From contig CAYMEK010000092.1 in NCBI GenBank assembly GCA_964389305.1, positions 1 to 11,379 on the forward strand: DNA of 11,379 bases. Direction: 5' to 3'. Numbering within the stretch: the stretch's first letter is position 1; the number at the start of each line of letters is the position of its first letter. The notes under the pieces were generated by a model that saw only the letters and a list, made by a program, of their open reading frames with translations, did no database searches and was not told where the DNA came from. The position numbers were made by a program, and so were the translations under genes. Below are positions 1-6,389 of the stretch, piece by piece. Origin of the DNA: CAYMEK01 sp964389305 (lineage in GTDB: Bacteria > Spirochaetota > Spirochaetia > SZUA-6 > DRHE01).

Positions 1-290
1 GCTTCACCGTGGAGTGCGATCTTCCCGGTATTGACCAGAAGGACATCGACATCAGTCTCGCCTCCGGAGTTTTGACCATCAAGGGCGAGAAGAAGGTGGA
101 GAACAAGTCCGAGAAGGCCAAGGTATACAAGAAGGAAACCTGGGAAGGAAGCTTCCAGCGCACCGTATCGCTTCCCGGCGGCGTGGATACAGACAAGGTG
201 GAAGCCGGCTTCAAAGACGGCATGCTTACGATTACGCTTCCCAAGCGGGAAGAGGCTAAGGCCCGGAGAATCGAGCTCAAAGCGAAATAA
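1..290 (+). CDS. Hsp20/alpha-crystallin small heat-shock protein (5' end missing)
   Basis: This is the C-terminal part of an ATP-independent holdase chaperone that binds unfolding proteins in the cytoplasm as large oligomers. The frame is open at the window edge and reads FTVECDLPGI from base 3. That is the start of an alpha-crystallin domain, so the GTG at 9 is an internal valine and not the start. Visible family features are the DLPGI strand, the GVLTIKGEKK segment, the KDGMLTITLPK strand that matches the family's conserved A-x-x-x-n-G-v-L signature, and a C-terminal IEL tripeptide resembling the IxI oligomerisation motif. About 50 N-terminal residues should lie upstream. The next gene, 15 bases downstream, encodes a second Hsp20, so the two are probably co-transcribed. 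The family call is secure. The exact gene name is not. Confidence 0.93.
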   Translation, partial: FTVECDLPGIDQKDIDISLASGVLTIKGEKKVENKSEKAKVYKKETWEGSFQRTVSLPGGVDTDKVEAGFKDGMLTITLPKREEAKARRIELKAK

Positions 291-292
291 GG

Positions 293-300
293 AAGGAGGT
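293..300 (+). promoter_or_regulatory. Strong Shine-Dalgarno for second hsp20
   Basis: AAGGAGGT is a full match to the 16S anti-Shine-Dalgarno and lies 5 bases before the ATG at 306. It fixes that start and predicts strong translation of the downstream chaperone. Confidence 0.85.
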
Positions 301-305
301 GTGCA

Positions 306-683
306 ATGGCCAAGGATGTTGAAGTGAGAAAGGAAAACCGGCAGGAACGGGAACGACACATCCGTCCCTACTGCTTCATCTGCGAGGAGGATGCGGGAGT
401 CATCACTCTCAAGCTGGAGATGCCCGGCGTATCGAAAGAAGATCTGGATATAGACGTTGACGGCAACGAGTTGCACATCACCGGCAAGCGTAAGAGACGC
501 TATCCAGACAATGCCTACCTCATCCGCGAGCGCCGGCCCGGGACTTATTACCAGAGTTACACCCTGGATGATACGATCGACCGCAGCAAGATCCAGGCTT
601 CTCTGGCGGATGGAGTGCTCTCCGTGACCCTGCAGAGGAAAGAAGCTGAGAAACCGCGCAAGATCGCCATCAAATCGAGTTGA
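306..683 (+). CDS. Hsp20/alpha-crystallin small heat-shock protein
   Basis: This 125-residue small heat-shock protein is a complete gene and a cytoplasmic ATP-independent holdase. A short charged N-terminal arm (about residues 1-22, rich in Lys, Arg and Glu) is followed by the alpha-crystallin domain (about 23-115). It contains LKLEMPGVSKEDLDIDV, the ELHITGKRKR strand and the LADGVLSVTLQRK signature. The C-terminus carries a true IAI (IxI) motif followed by KSS. It is shorter than typical class A Hsp20 proteins (about 140-150 residues), mostly through its N-terminal arm. The start is supported by a perfect Shine-Dalgarno. It follows another hsp20 by 15 bases and is closed by an intrinsic terminator. 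The sequences of the two neighbours differ a lot, so they may form mixed oligomers or have split roles; that is inference. Confidence 0.95.
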   Translation: MAKDVEVRKENRQERERHIRPYCFICEEDAGVITLKLEMPGVSKEDLDIDVDGNELHITGKRKRRYPDNAYLIRERRPGTYYQSYTLDDTIDRSKIQASLADGVLSVTLQRKEAEKPRKIAIKSS

Positions 684-687
684 GTCA

Positions 688-719
688 GCGGGACCGCCAC
701 CAAGCGGTCCCGCCTTTTT
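688..719 (+). terminator. Intrinsic terminator after the hsp20 pair
   Basis: A perfect 10-bp GC-rich stem (GCGGGACCGC at 688-697 pairing with GCGGTCCCGC at 704-713) with a 6-base loop is followed by CTTTTTA. It starts 5 bases after the hsp20 stop codon and separates the chaperone operon from the nitroreductase operon. Confidence 0.92.
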
Positions 720-761
720 ATCCGCTCCGGCTGCCAAAACCGTACAGCCTTAAGATTTTTA

Positions 762-789
762 TTTCCATTATCCTCGAAAAATCTGTAAT
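762..789 (+). promoter_or_regulatory. Possible sigma-70-type promoter for the nitroreductase-pnt operon
   Basis: TTTCCA (762-767, 4 of 6 to TTGACA) and TGTAAT (784-789, 5 of 6 to TATAAT) are 16 bases apart in the AT-rich part of the 684-883 gap. This would give a leader of about 90 bases before the ATG at 884. It is a match by eye in AT-rich sequence, so weakly supported. I see no other gene or RNA in this 200-base gap. Confidence 0.3.
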
Positions 790-883
790 TTCTATATAGC
801 AATTCTATGAAGATCATCGATATCCGGGAAGTCTGAATCCGGGCTCTACCCTTGAGCTCTAATGCCCAGATGCGGAGGACAGT

Positions 884-1423
884 ATGGATGCCATCGAAGC
901 AATCATGACCAGGCGAAGCATTCGCCTGTACGCCGATACTCCGATCGATGACGGCACGATCGAGACTCTGCTGCGGGCGGGCATGCAGGCCCCTTCGGCC
1001 CGCAACGCCCAACCCTGGCATTTCCTGGTGATCACCGACCGGGCCATTCTGTCGGCGATTCGCCGTTTCCATCCCTATTCCGACATGCTGGCAACTGCTG
1101 CAGCAGCGATCTTGATCTGCGGCGATCCGGGGCTGGAGGAAGACCTGGAATACATCAATCAGGACTGCACGGCTGCTACCGAGAACATCCTACTCGCGTC
1201 TCATGCACTCGGATTGGGTGCGGTGTGGCTCGGAATCTACCCCCGGGAAAAGCGCATTGTAGAGATACGCAGGCTGCTCGATATCCCCGGGCGCATCGTT
1301 CCGGTGTCTCTTATTGCCCTGGGATATCCGGCAGAGAGTGCGGTTCCGGTGGATCGCTACCAGCCGCAGCGGGTCTACCGCAACCGGTGGGGAAACCTGC
1401 GCCGTAGGGATCTGAAGGTATGA
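884..1423 (+). CDS. Nitroreductase-family FMN oxidoreductase
   Basis: This 179-residue protein belongs to the FMN-dependent nitroreductase-like superfamily, whose cytoplasmic homodimers use NAD(P)H to reduce nitroaromatics, quinones, flavins or other acceptors. The N-terminal MTRRSIRLY (residues 8-16) is the usual flavin-phosphate-binding start. PSARNAQPW (37-45) is the hallmark FMN motif, and GLGAVWLGIYP (about 110-120) plus VSLIALGYPAE near the C-terminus are typical of the family. The length is normal for the short form. GGAGG at 874-878, 5 bases before the ATG, supports the start. Its last bases overlap the pntAA start by ATGA, so it is translationally coupled to the transhydrogenase genes. 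The substrate cannot be read from sequence. A link with NADPH supply is inferred from this operon position. Confidence 0.93.
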   Translation: MDAIEAIMTRRSIRLYADTPIDDGTIETLLRAGMQAPSARNAQPWHFLVITDRAILSAIRRFHPYSDMLATAAAAILICGDPGLEEDLEYINQDCTAATENILLASHALGLGAVWLGIYPREKRIVEIRRLLDIPGRIVPVSLIALGYPAESAVPVDRYQPQRVYRNRWGNLRRRDLKV

Positions 1424-2595
1424 GCAAAGAAGACCTCGTAATCGGAGTCCCCAGAGAGATCAACGAGCGCTGCCGCTGTGTCGGTCTGGTTCCCCAATCA
1501 GTTCAGACTCTGACGCGCAGGGGCTGGCATGTGCTGGTAGAAAAAGGTGCCGGGCGGACGGCATATTGCAGCGATGAGCTGTACCAGCAGGCCGGCGCCG
1601 AGCTGGTGGACGGTCCGCAGGAGCTGTACCGGCGGGCGGATGTCGTGATAAAGCTCAGGGTTCCCCAGCTCAACGAAACGGTGAAAAAGCACGAGCTCGA
1701 TCTGATGAAAACGGGGGCTGCGATTATATCGTTCCTCTCGCCGACCCTGGAGCCGGCGATCGTTCAGAAACTGAAGGCTCGAGGCCTGACCGGATTCGCT
1801 ATGGAGCTGGTGCCCCGCATCTCCAGGGCTCAGAGCATGGATGCACTCAGCACGTTGAGCACGATTGCCGGGTACAGGGCGGTTTTACTGGCGGCGAACC
1901 TGCTGGGCAAATTCTTTCCGCTGCTCATGACCGCGGCCGGGACCATCAAGCCGGCCAATCTATTGGTTATCGGAGCCGGCGTAGCAGGCCTGCAGGCCAT
2001 CGCCACCGCCCACCGGCTGGGGGCCAGGGTCGAAGCCTTCGATACCCGCCCGGCTGTCAAGGAACAGATCGAAAGCCTGGGGGCTCGCTTCGTGGAAATG
2101 AAGCTCCCAGAGGACGCCGAGACTGCAGGCGGTTACGCCAAAGAGGTTGCCGAAGAGTTCATCCGCAAGGAGCGGGAGGCCATCGCCGGCCGGTTGCCGA
2201 ATATCGACGTAGTCATCACCACCGCCCTGATCTACGGGCGCCGGGCCCCGCTGATCGTGACCGAGGAGATGGTGAAGCTCATGCCGCCCGGCTCGGTGAT
2301 CGTAGACATAGCCGCCGAAGCGGGCGGAAACTGCGAGCTGACCCGGGCAGGGCAGACTGTGGAGAGCCACGGAGTGACCATCCACGGGGCGGTGGAGCTG
2401 CCCTCCCAGATGCCGTTGCATACCAGTCTGATGTACTCGAAGAACGCTCTGGCTGCTTTTGACAACCTTTTTGCCGCCGAGGACGGCCAGGTCGATCTGG
2501 AAGACGAGATCAACAGGGACGCACTGGTGACCCACAAAGGCCGTATCGTGAGCGAGGCGGTTTCCAGACTAACACAAAAGGGAGGCGAAGCATGA
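1420..2595 (+). CDS. pntAA: NAD(P) transhydrogenase, soluble alpha-1 subunit (domain I, NAD(H) binding)
   Basis: This 391-residue subunit corresponds to the peripheral NAD(H)-binding domain I of proton-translocating transhydrogenase, as in three-subunit enzymes such as that of Rhodospirillum rubrum. It exchanges hydride with NADP bound to PntB on the cytoplasmic face. The N-terminal half resembles the AlaDH/PNT fold and opens with IGVPREI. RISRAQSMDALSTLST (133-148) holds R133, Q138, D141 and S144, which align from memory with R127, Q132, D135 and S138 of R. rubrum. The Rossmann motif GAGVAGLQAIATAHRLGA spans about 185-202, with the acidic D208 after it. ETAGGYAKE (about 234-242) is part of the mobile loop that contacts domain III. 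A small oddity is NERCRCVGLVP where relatives often have an ERRVALVP-like string. Upstream and downstream ATGA overlaps show tight coupling. Confidence 0.95.
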   Translation: MSKEDLVIGVPREINERCRCVGLVPQSVQTLTRRGWHVLVEKGAGRTAYCSDELYQQAGAELVDGPQELYRRADVVIKLRVPQLNETVKKHELDLMKTGAAIISFLSPTLEPAIVQKLKARGLTGFAMELVPRISRAQSMDALSTLSTIAGYRAVLLAANLLGKFFPLLMTAAGTIKPANLLVIGAGVAGLQAIATAHRLGARVEAFDTRPAVKEQIESLGARFVEMKLPEDAETAGGYAKEVAEEFIRKEREAIAGRLPNIDVVITTALIYGRRAPLIVTEEMVKLMPPGSVIVDIAAEAGGNCELTRAGQTVESHGVTIHGAVELPSQMPLHTSLMYSKNALAAFDNLFAAEDGQVDLEDEINRDALVTHKGRIVSEAVSRLTQKGGEA

Positions 2596-2906
2596 GCCTG
2601 ATCCTGGTTGCTTTGTATGTGTTCGTGCTGGCCGTTTTCGCCGGCCTCGAGCTGATCACCCGGGTGCCGCCGCTGCTCCATACTCCACTGATGTCCGGAT
2701 CGAACGCCATTTCCGGTATCATCCTGGTGGGGGCGTTGATCAGTGCGGGGGCCGGACAGGAGCTGGCGGCTACGATCCTGGGCTTCGTCGCCGTGATCCT
2801 GGCTACGATCAACGTGGTAGGCGGCTTCGTGGTCACTGACCGGATGCTCGGTATGTTCAGAAAAGAGACGAAGCGGGAAGCGGTCCGGGAGGACGACGAG
2901 CGATGA
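2592..2906 (+). CDS. pntAB: NAD(P) transhydrogenase, membrane alpha-2 subunit
   Basis: This 104-residue integral membrane subunit supplies three helices of transhydrogenase domain II (about residues 3-22, 36-53 and 60-82). It ends in a charged, cytoplasmic tail. LLHTPLMSGSNAISG (about 28-42) and the INVVGGFVVTDRMLGMF stretch are diagnostic of the family. The length fits the split alpha subunit form; E. coli instead fuses this segment to PntA. GGAGG at 2581-2585 sits 6 bases before the ATG, which overlaps the pntAA stop by ATGA. The gene likewise overlaps pntB by ATGA. Residue S41 occupies the place where, as I recall, the Thermus thermophilus subunit has its proton-channel histidine (H42). 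Confidence 0.94.
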   Translation: MSLILVALYVFVLAVFAGLELITRVPPLLHTPLMSGSNAISGIILVGALISAGAGQELAATILGFVAVILATINVVGGFVVTDRMLGMFRKETKREAVREDDER

Positions 2907-4270
2907 GCACCCTGATCCGGCTCGCCTACCTCGTATCGATCACCCTGTTCATCCTGGGTCTCAAGTACCTGAGCTCGCCGCGGACCGCCCGCAGGGGCAA
3001 CCTGCTCAGCATGATGGGGATGCTCGTCGCCATTGTGATTACCCTCCTGGACAGGCAGATTGTTCACTACAGCTGGATCGTCGCTGGGATGATCGTGGGA
3101 GCAGCTGTCGGCGTAATCGTAGGCCGGACCGTAAAGATGACCGCTATGCCCCAGATGGTGGCCCTGTTCAATGCCTTCGGGGGCGGGGCCTCCGCCCTGG
3201 TAGTATTGACCGAGTTCCTGCGCCGTCCGGTGCCGGAGCCGGCTCAGGCCGTGACCTCCGCTTTGGGCATGTTTATCGGAGTGCTGACCTTCACCGGCAG
3301 CCTTATCGCCTTTGCCAAGCTGCAGGGACTCCTACGCAGTGCTCCCATCGTGTTTCCCGGTCAGAAGATCTTAAATCTGGCCGTGCACGCGCTGATCCTG
3401 GCAGCGGGAGTATTGTTCGTATTCCAGCCAGTCGGCTATCGCTTCGAGCTGCTGCTGTCTATCCTGGTGCTCTCCGCCGTGGTCGGCATTACCCTGGTGA
3501 TTCCCATCGGTGGGGCGGACATGCCGGTGATCATAGCCCTGTTGAACTCTTATTCGGGACTGGCTGCCGCGGCCACCGGTTTCGTCATAAACAACTACGT
3601 GCTGATCGTCAGCGGAGCCCTGGTCGGTGCATCGGGCATCATCCTGACCGGCCTGATGTGCAAGGCCATGAACCGCTCCCTCGCCAGCGTGCTGTTCGGG
3701 GCCGTGGGAGCGGAGCCGGACAGTGCGGGCCAGGAGAAGCGGCAGGTGCTTCGCTACACGGCAGCCGATGCCGCCGCCATGCTGGAGAATGCTCTTTCGG
3801 TGATCGTGGTCCCCGGCTATGGACTGGCCGTAGCCCAGGCGCAGTACGCGCTCCAGGAAACCGTGGAGCTTCTGCGCCGGAGGGGCACGGCGGTCAGCTA
3901 CGCCATTCACCCGGTGGCCGGGAGAATGCCGGGACACATGAACGTGCTTCTGGCAGAAGCCAAGGTTCCTTACGAGCTTTTGAAAGACATGGAGGAGATC
4001 AATGAGGAGTTCGCCAACACCGATGTGGTGCTGGTCGTGGGCGCCAATGATGTGATCAATCCCAGGGCGCGGGAGAAAGGCAATCCTCTTTCGGGCATGC
4101 CCATACTCCAGGTAGACAAAGCCCAGACCGTGCTCATCGTCAAGCGCTCCTTGAGCCCGGGGTTTTCGGGAGTGGACAATCCCCTGTTCTACGATTCCAA
4201 GACCATGATGGTCTTCGGTGACGGCAAGGAAATAATGACGAGAGTCGCCGGGGAATTGAAAAGAGGCTGA
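2903..4270 (+). CDS. pntB: NAD(P) transhydrogenase, beta subunit (membrane domain II and NADP(H)-binding domain III)
   Basis: This 455-residue subunit completes the proton-driven enzyme. Proton entry through its membrane domain drives hydride transfer from NADH to NADP+. About nine hydrophobic helices fill residues 1-265, with the conserved IGGADMPVIIALLNSYSG (about 202-219) and MCKAMNRS (252-259). Domain III follows from about 280: VPGYGLAVAQAQ (303-314) is the atypical Rossmann loop, HPVAGRMPGHMNVLLAEAK (336-354) covers the nicotinamide site, GANDVINP (380-387) and KRSLSPGFSGVDNPLF (414-429) bind NADP, and FGDGKE ends the site. N90 stands where E. coli PntB has the proton-channel H91 by my alignment. 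The length is normal. GGAGG at 2888-2892, 10 bases before the ATG, and the ATGA overlap with pntAB support the start. It is the last gene of the operon and convergent with the kinase gene. Confidence 0.96.
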   Translation: MSTLIRLAYLVSITLFILGLKYLSSPRTARRGNLLSMMGMLVAIVITLLDRQIVHYSWIVAGMIVGAAVGVIVGRTVKMTAMPQMVALFNAFGGGASALVVLTEFLRRPVPEPAQAVTSALGMFIGVLTFTGSLIAFAKLQGLLRSAPIVFPGQKILNLAVHALILAAGVLFVFQPVGYRFELLLSILVLSAVVGITLVIPIGGADMPVIIALLNSYSGLAAAATGFVINNYVLIVSGALVGASGIILTGLMCKAMNRSLASVLFGAVGAEPDSAGQEKRQVLRYTAADAAAMLENALSVIVVPGYGLAVAQAQYALQETVELLRRRGTAVSYAIHPVAGRMPGHMNVLLAEAKVPYELLKDMEEINEEFANTDVVLVVGANDVINPRAREKGNPLSGMPILQVDKAQTVLIVKRSLSPGFSGVDNPLFYDSKTMMVFGDGKEIMTRVAGELKRG

Positions 4271-4320
4271 TCGGGCGGTCCCGCCGGGCCAGCGAACACC
4301 AGACCGGCGTGATCGATCAG
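4267..4320. terminator. Candidate bidirectional terminator at the pntB/kinase convergent junction
   Basis: CTGATCG (4267-4273) pairs with CGATCAG (4314-4320). Inside this, CGCCGG (4282-4287) pairs with CCGGCG (4304-4309). The outer arms contain the pntB TGA and the complement of the kinase TGA. On the plus strand TTATT follows; on the minus strand CCTCTTTT follows. The stem is interrupted and the T-tracts are imperfect, so this is a moderate call. Confidence 0.4.
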
Positions 4321-6389
4321 TTATTGCTGTCGAGCGCTTCCCGAACCGTGAGCAGAAGCTCTCTGAGCTTGTACGGTTTTCTGAGGAACCCGCTGGCTCC
4401 GGCGCGCAGGATATCGTGTACCGTGGTGTTCGAGGCGTAGCCGCTGGCGATGATCACTTTCTGCTCCGGCTTGATCGCGAGCATTTGCCGCAGGCACCAC
4501 TCGCCGCCGTGGGGAGGCATGATCAGATCGAGAATTACCAGCTCGACCTGCTCCTGCCTGTCCTTGAAGAGCCGCAGCGCGCTGTCGCCCTCTGCAGCGC
4601 TGAGAACCGTGTAGCCGAACCGGGAGAGAAACTCAGTGCCCAGCTTCCTCAATGTCGGCTCATCATCCACCAGCAGAATCGTTTCGGCCCCTCCTGCGGG
4701 TAACTGCGAATGAGGAGACGGAGGCTCACGCTCCGAGGCCGGGCTGCCTGCGCCGGGGTATACGGGGAAGTAGATGTCGAAGTTCGTTCCTTCCTTCGGA
4801 CTGCTGCGGCATTCTATATGGCCGCCGTGATCCCTGATGATCCCGTACACAATCGACAGGCCCAGTCCGACACCCTGGCCGACCTTTTTGGTGGTAAAGA
4901 AAGGATCGTAAATCTGGTTCAATGTAGACAGATCCATTCCGCTGCCATTGTCAGTGAAGCTCAGCCGGACGTATTCCCCGGCTGTAAGTCCGAGTCGGGA
5001 TTGGCAGAACCTGCGGTCCAGAGTGACATTCTCTGTCTGGATGTGAATTCTTCCTTCTGGAGGAAGCGCATCCCGCGCATTGAGGGCCAGATTCGTGAGA
5101 ACTTGACGGATCTGGTCCGGATCCGCCGAGATCGTTTTCAGATCTTCGGCCAGACGAAGGTCGATCGGAACCAGCTTCAATGTAGTTTGTTCCAGCACCC
5201 TGGCCGTCCGGTGCACCTCATCGTTGAGGTGTAGAGCCTCCCGCTTGCTCTCGATCTTGCGGCTGAATGTAAGCACCTGCTGTGTTAGCTCGGCCGCCCG
5301 ACGGGTGGCTATTCGGATCTCCCGCAGCTCCAGGCTTCTGTTTCGCGCATAGTCCTGATCGAAGCTCAAAATCTCGGCGTATCCCTGAATGATCTGCAGC
5401 AGGTTATTGAACTCATGGGCGATCCCTCCGGCCATGGTTCCCAGAGCCTCCATCTTCTGGGAATGTATGACCTCGGCTTCGAGTCTCTTTTGCTCGGTTA
5501 TGTCCTCCACCACCGCCTGGACCATCACGACCCGATCTGCATACCTTTGCAGAGGCGTGAGAGAATAGCGGAGATAGCTCTTTTTGCCCCATTTGCTCTG
5601 ATAGGGGGTTTCAAAGGTGAGGGAATCCCCGCTCTCGAAGCACTTGGCGAAGTTCTCCGATATGCCCGATTGAACCAGAGGGGGAAACGAAAACATATTG
5701 ATGCTCTTGGTCGCCTGGGCCGACGGTGAGCCGAGGATTTCAAGCAGTTTGGGATTGACCTCGATAATCCTGCCCTCCCGGTCTACACAGATGATCCCGA
5801 TGGGAGCGCTTTCCACTAGCGAGCGGTACCTGGCTTCGCTTTCTTCCAGCTCTCTCTGGGCCTGAAGTTGTTTGGTGATATCCAGAAACTGGGCTACGAT
5901 TCGCTTGTGCCCTTCGATAGTTGTGATCAGGCCGGACCGAACTTCGAACCACCTGCTCTCCGAGCCGCGGAAACCGGTCTTGACGGTGAAGCAGGATGGT
6001 ACGCTCTTACCCTTCATGAGCCGCCGGGCCCGCCTTTCGAGAAAGCCGAGCGTCTTCGAATCGATGACCTCTTTCAGGACTTCCCCTGCGTTCAGACCGG
6101 TAAGATCGGCCAGGGGGCGGTCGACAAGCTGGCGAAATCTGGAGTTCGCATAGATGATGAGGAAATCCTCGCTCACGATCACCAGGCTGGCGTGGGTGTT
6201 CTCCACGACGGAGTGAAAGATCCTCTCCGCGAAGAAAGTGGGAGCAGATTCGAGAAGCATGCTGGAGAAATCTTCTTCCGGCTTCGGCCCCTCCGCACCG
6301 GGCATACGAAGCTCACGGTCGTCGCCCGGATGCTCGCCGGGGTTGCTAGATCCAGGCCTGCTCTCGCCTGGTGGAATAGCTTGTCTCAT
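4317..6389 (-). CDS. Soluble hybrid histidine kinase: PAS-PAS-HisKA-HATPase-receiver
   Basis: This 690-residue cytoplasmic hybrid sensor kinase has no membrane segment or signal peptide. It opens with about 45 Pro/Gly/Glu-rich, probably disordered residues. Two PAS domains follow (about 57-172 and 185-302), each closing with a DIT[KE]Q linker. The HisKA domain has GGIAHEFNNLL with phospho-acceptor H325. The ATPase domain shows the N-box (N437), DNGSGM (from 480), FFTTK and GQGVGLGLS (504-512). The C-terminal receiver has acidic D575/D576, phospho-acceptor D621 and K671. Input ligands are unknown because the PAS domains show no clear cofactor residue to me. I chose the ATG at 6389 because it overlaps the upstream kinase stop by ATGA; a GTG at 6422 would add 11 residues but has no ribosome site. 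It is the last gene of the leftward signalling operon and a paralogue of its neighbour over the kinase and receiver half. Confidence 0.93.
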   Translation of the reverse strand: MRQAIPPGESRPGSSNPGEHPGDDRELRMPGAEGPKPEEDFSSMLLESAPTFFAERIFHSVVENTHASLVIVSEDFLIIYANSRFRQLVDRPLADLTGLNAGEVLKEVIDSKTLGFLERRARRLMKGKSVPSCFTVKTGFRGSESRWFEVRSGLITTIEGHKRIVAQFLDITKQLQAQRELEESEARYRSLVESAPIGIICVDREGRIIEVNPKLLEILGSPSAQATKSINMFSFPPLVQSGISENFAKCFESGDSLTFETPYQSKWGKKSYLRYSLTPLQRYADRVVMVQAVVEDITEQKRLEAEVIHSQKMEALGTMAGGIAHEFNNLLQIIQGYAEILSFDQDYARNRSLELREIRIATRRAAELTQQVLTFSRKIESKREALHLNDEVHRTARVLEQTTLKLVPIDLRLAEDLKTISADPDQIRQVLTNLALNARDALPPEGRIHIQTENVTLDRRFCQSRLGLTAGEYVRLSFTDNGSGMDLSTLNQIYDPFFTTKKVGQGVGLGLSIVYGIIRDHGGHIECRSSPKEGTNFDIYFPVYPGAGSPASEREPPSPHSQLPAGGAETILLVDDEPTLRKLGTEFLSRFGYTVLSAAEGDSALRLFKDRQEQVELVILDLIMPPHGGEWCLRQMLAIKPEQKVIIASGYASNTTVHDILRAGASGFLRKPYKLRELLLTVREALDSNN

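Noticed and set aside
9..11. GTG at base 9 as the start of the first hsp20
   Set aside because: The frame is open upstream to the window edge and the preceding codons (Phe, Thr) continue the alpha-crystallin domain.
822..843. Direct repeat ATCCGGG (822-828 and 837-843) in the leader before the nitroreductase
   Set aside because: Two copies of a 7-base word with no symmetry or promoter link; likely chance.
1960..2535. Long minus-strand open frame inside pntAA
   Set aside because: It lies wholly opposite a strongly conserved gene, resembles no family, and reflects GC-rich codon bias. The same applies to long antisense frames at 557-1072, 3371-3937, 5868-6431 and 9415-10059.
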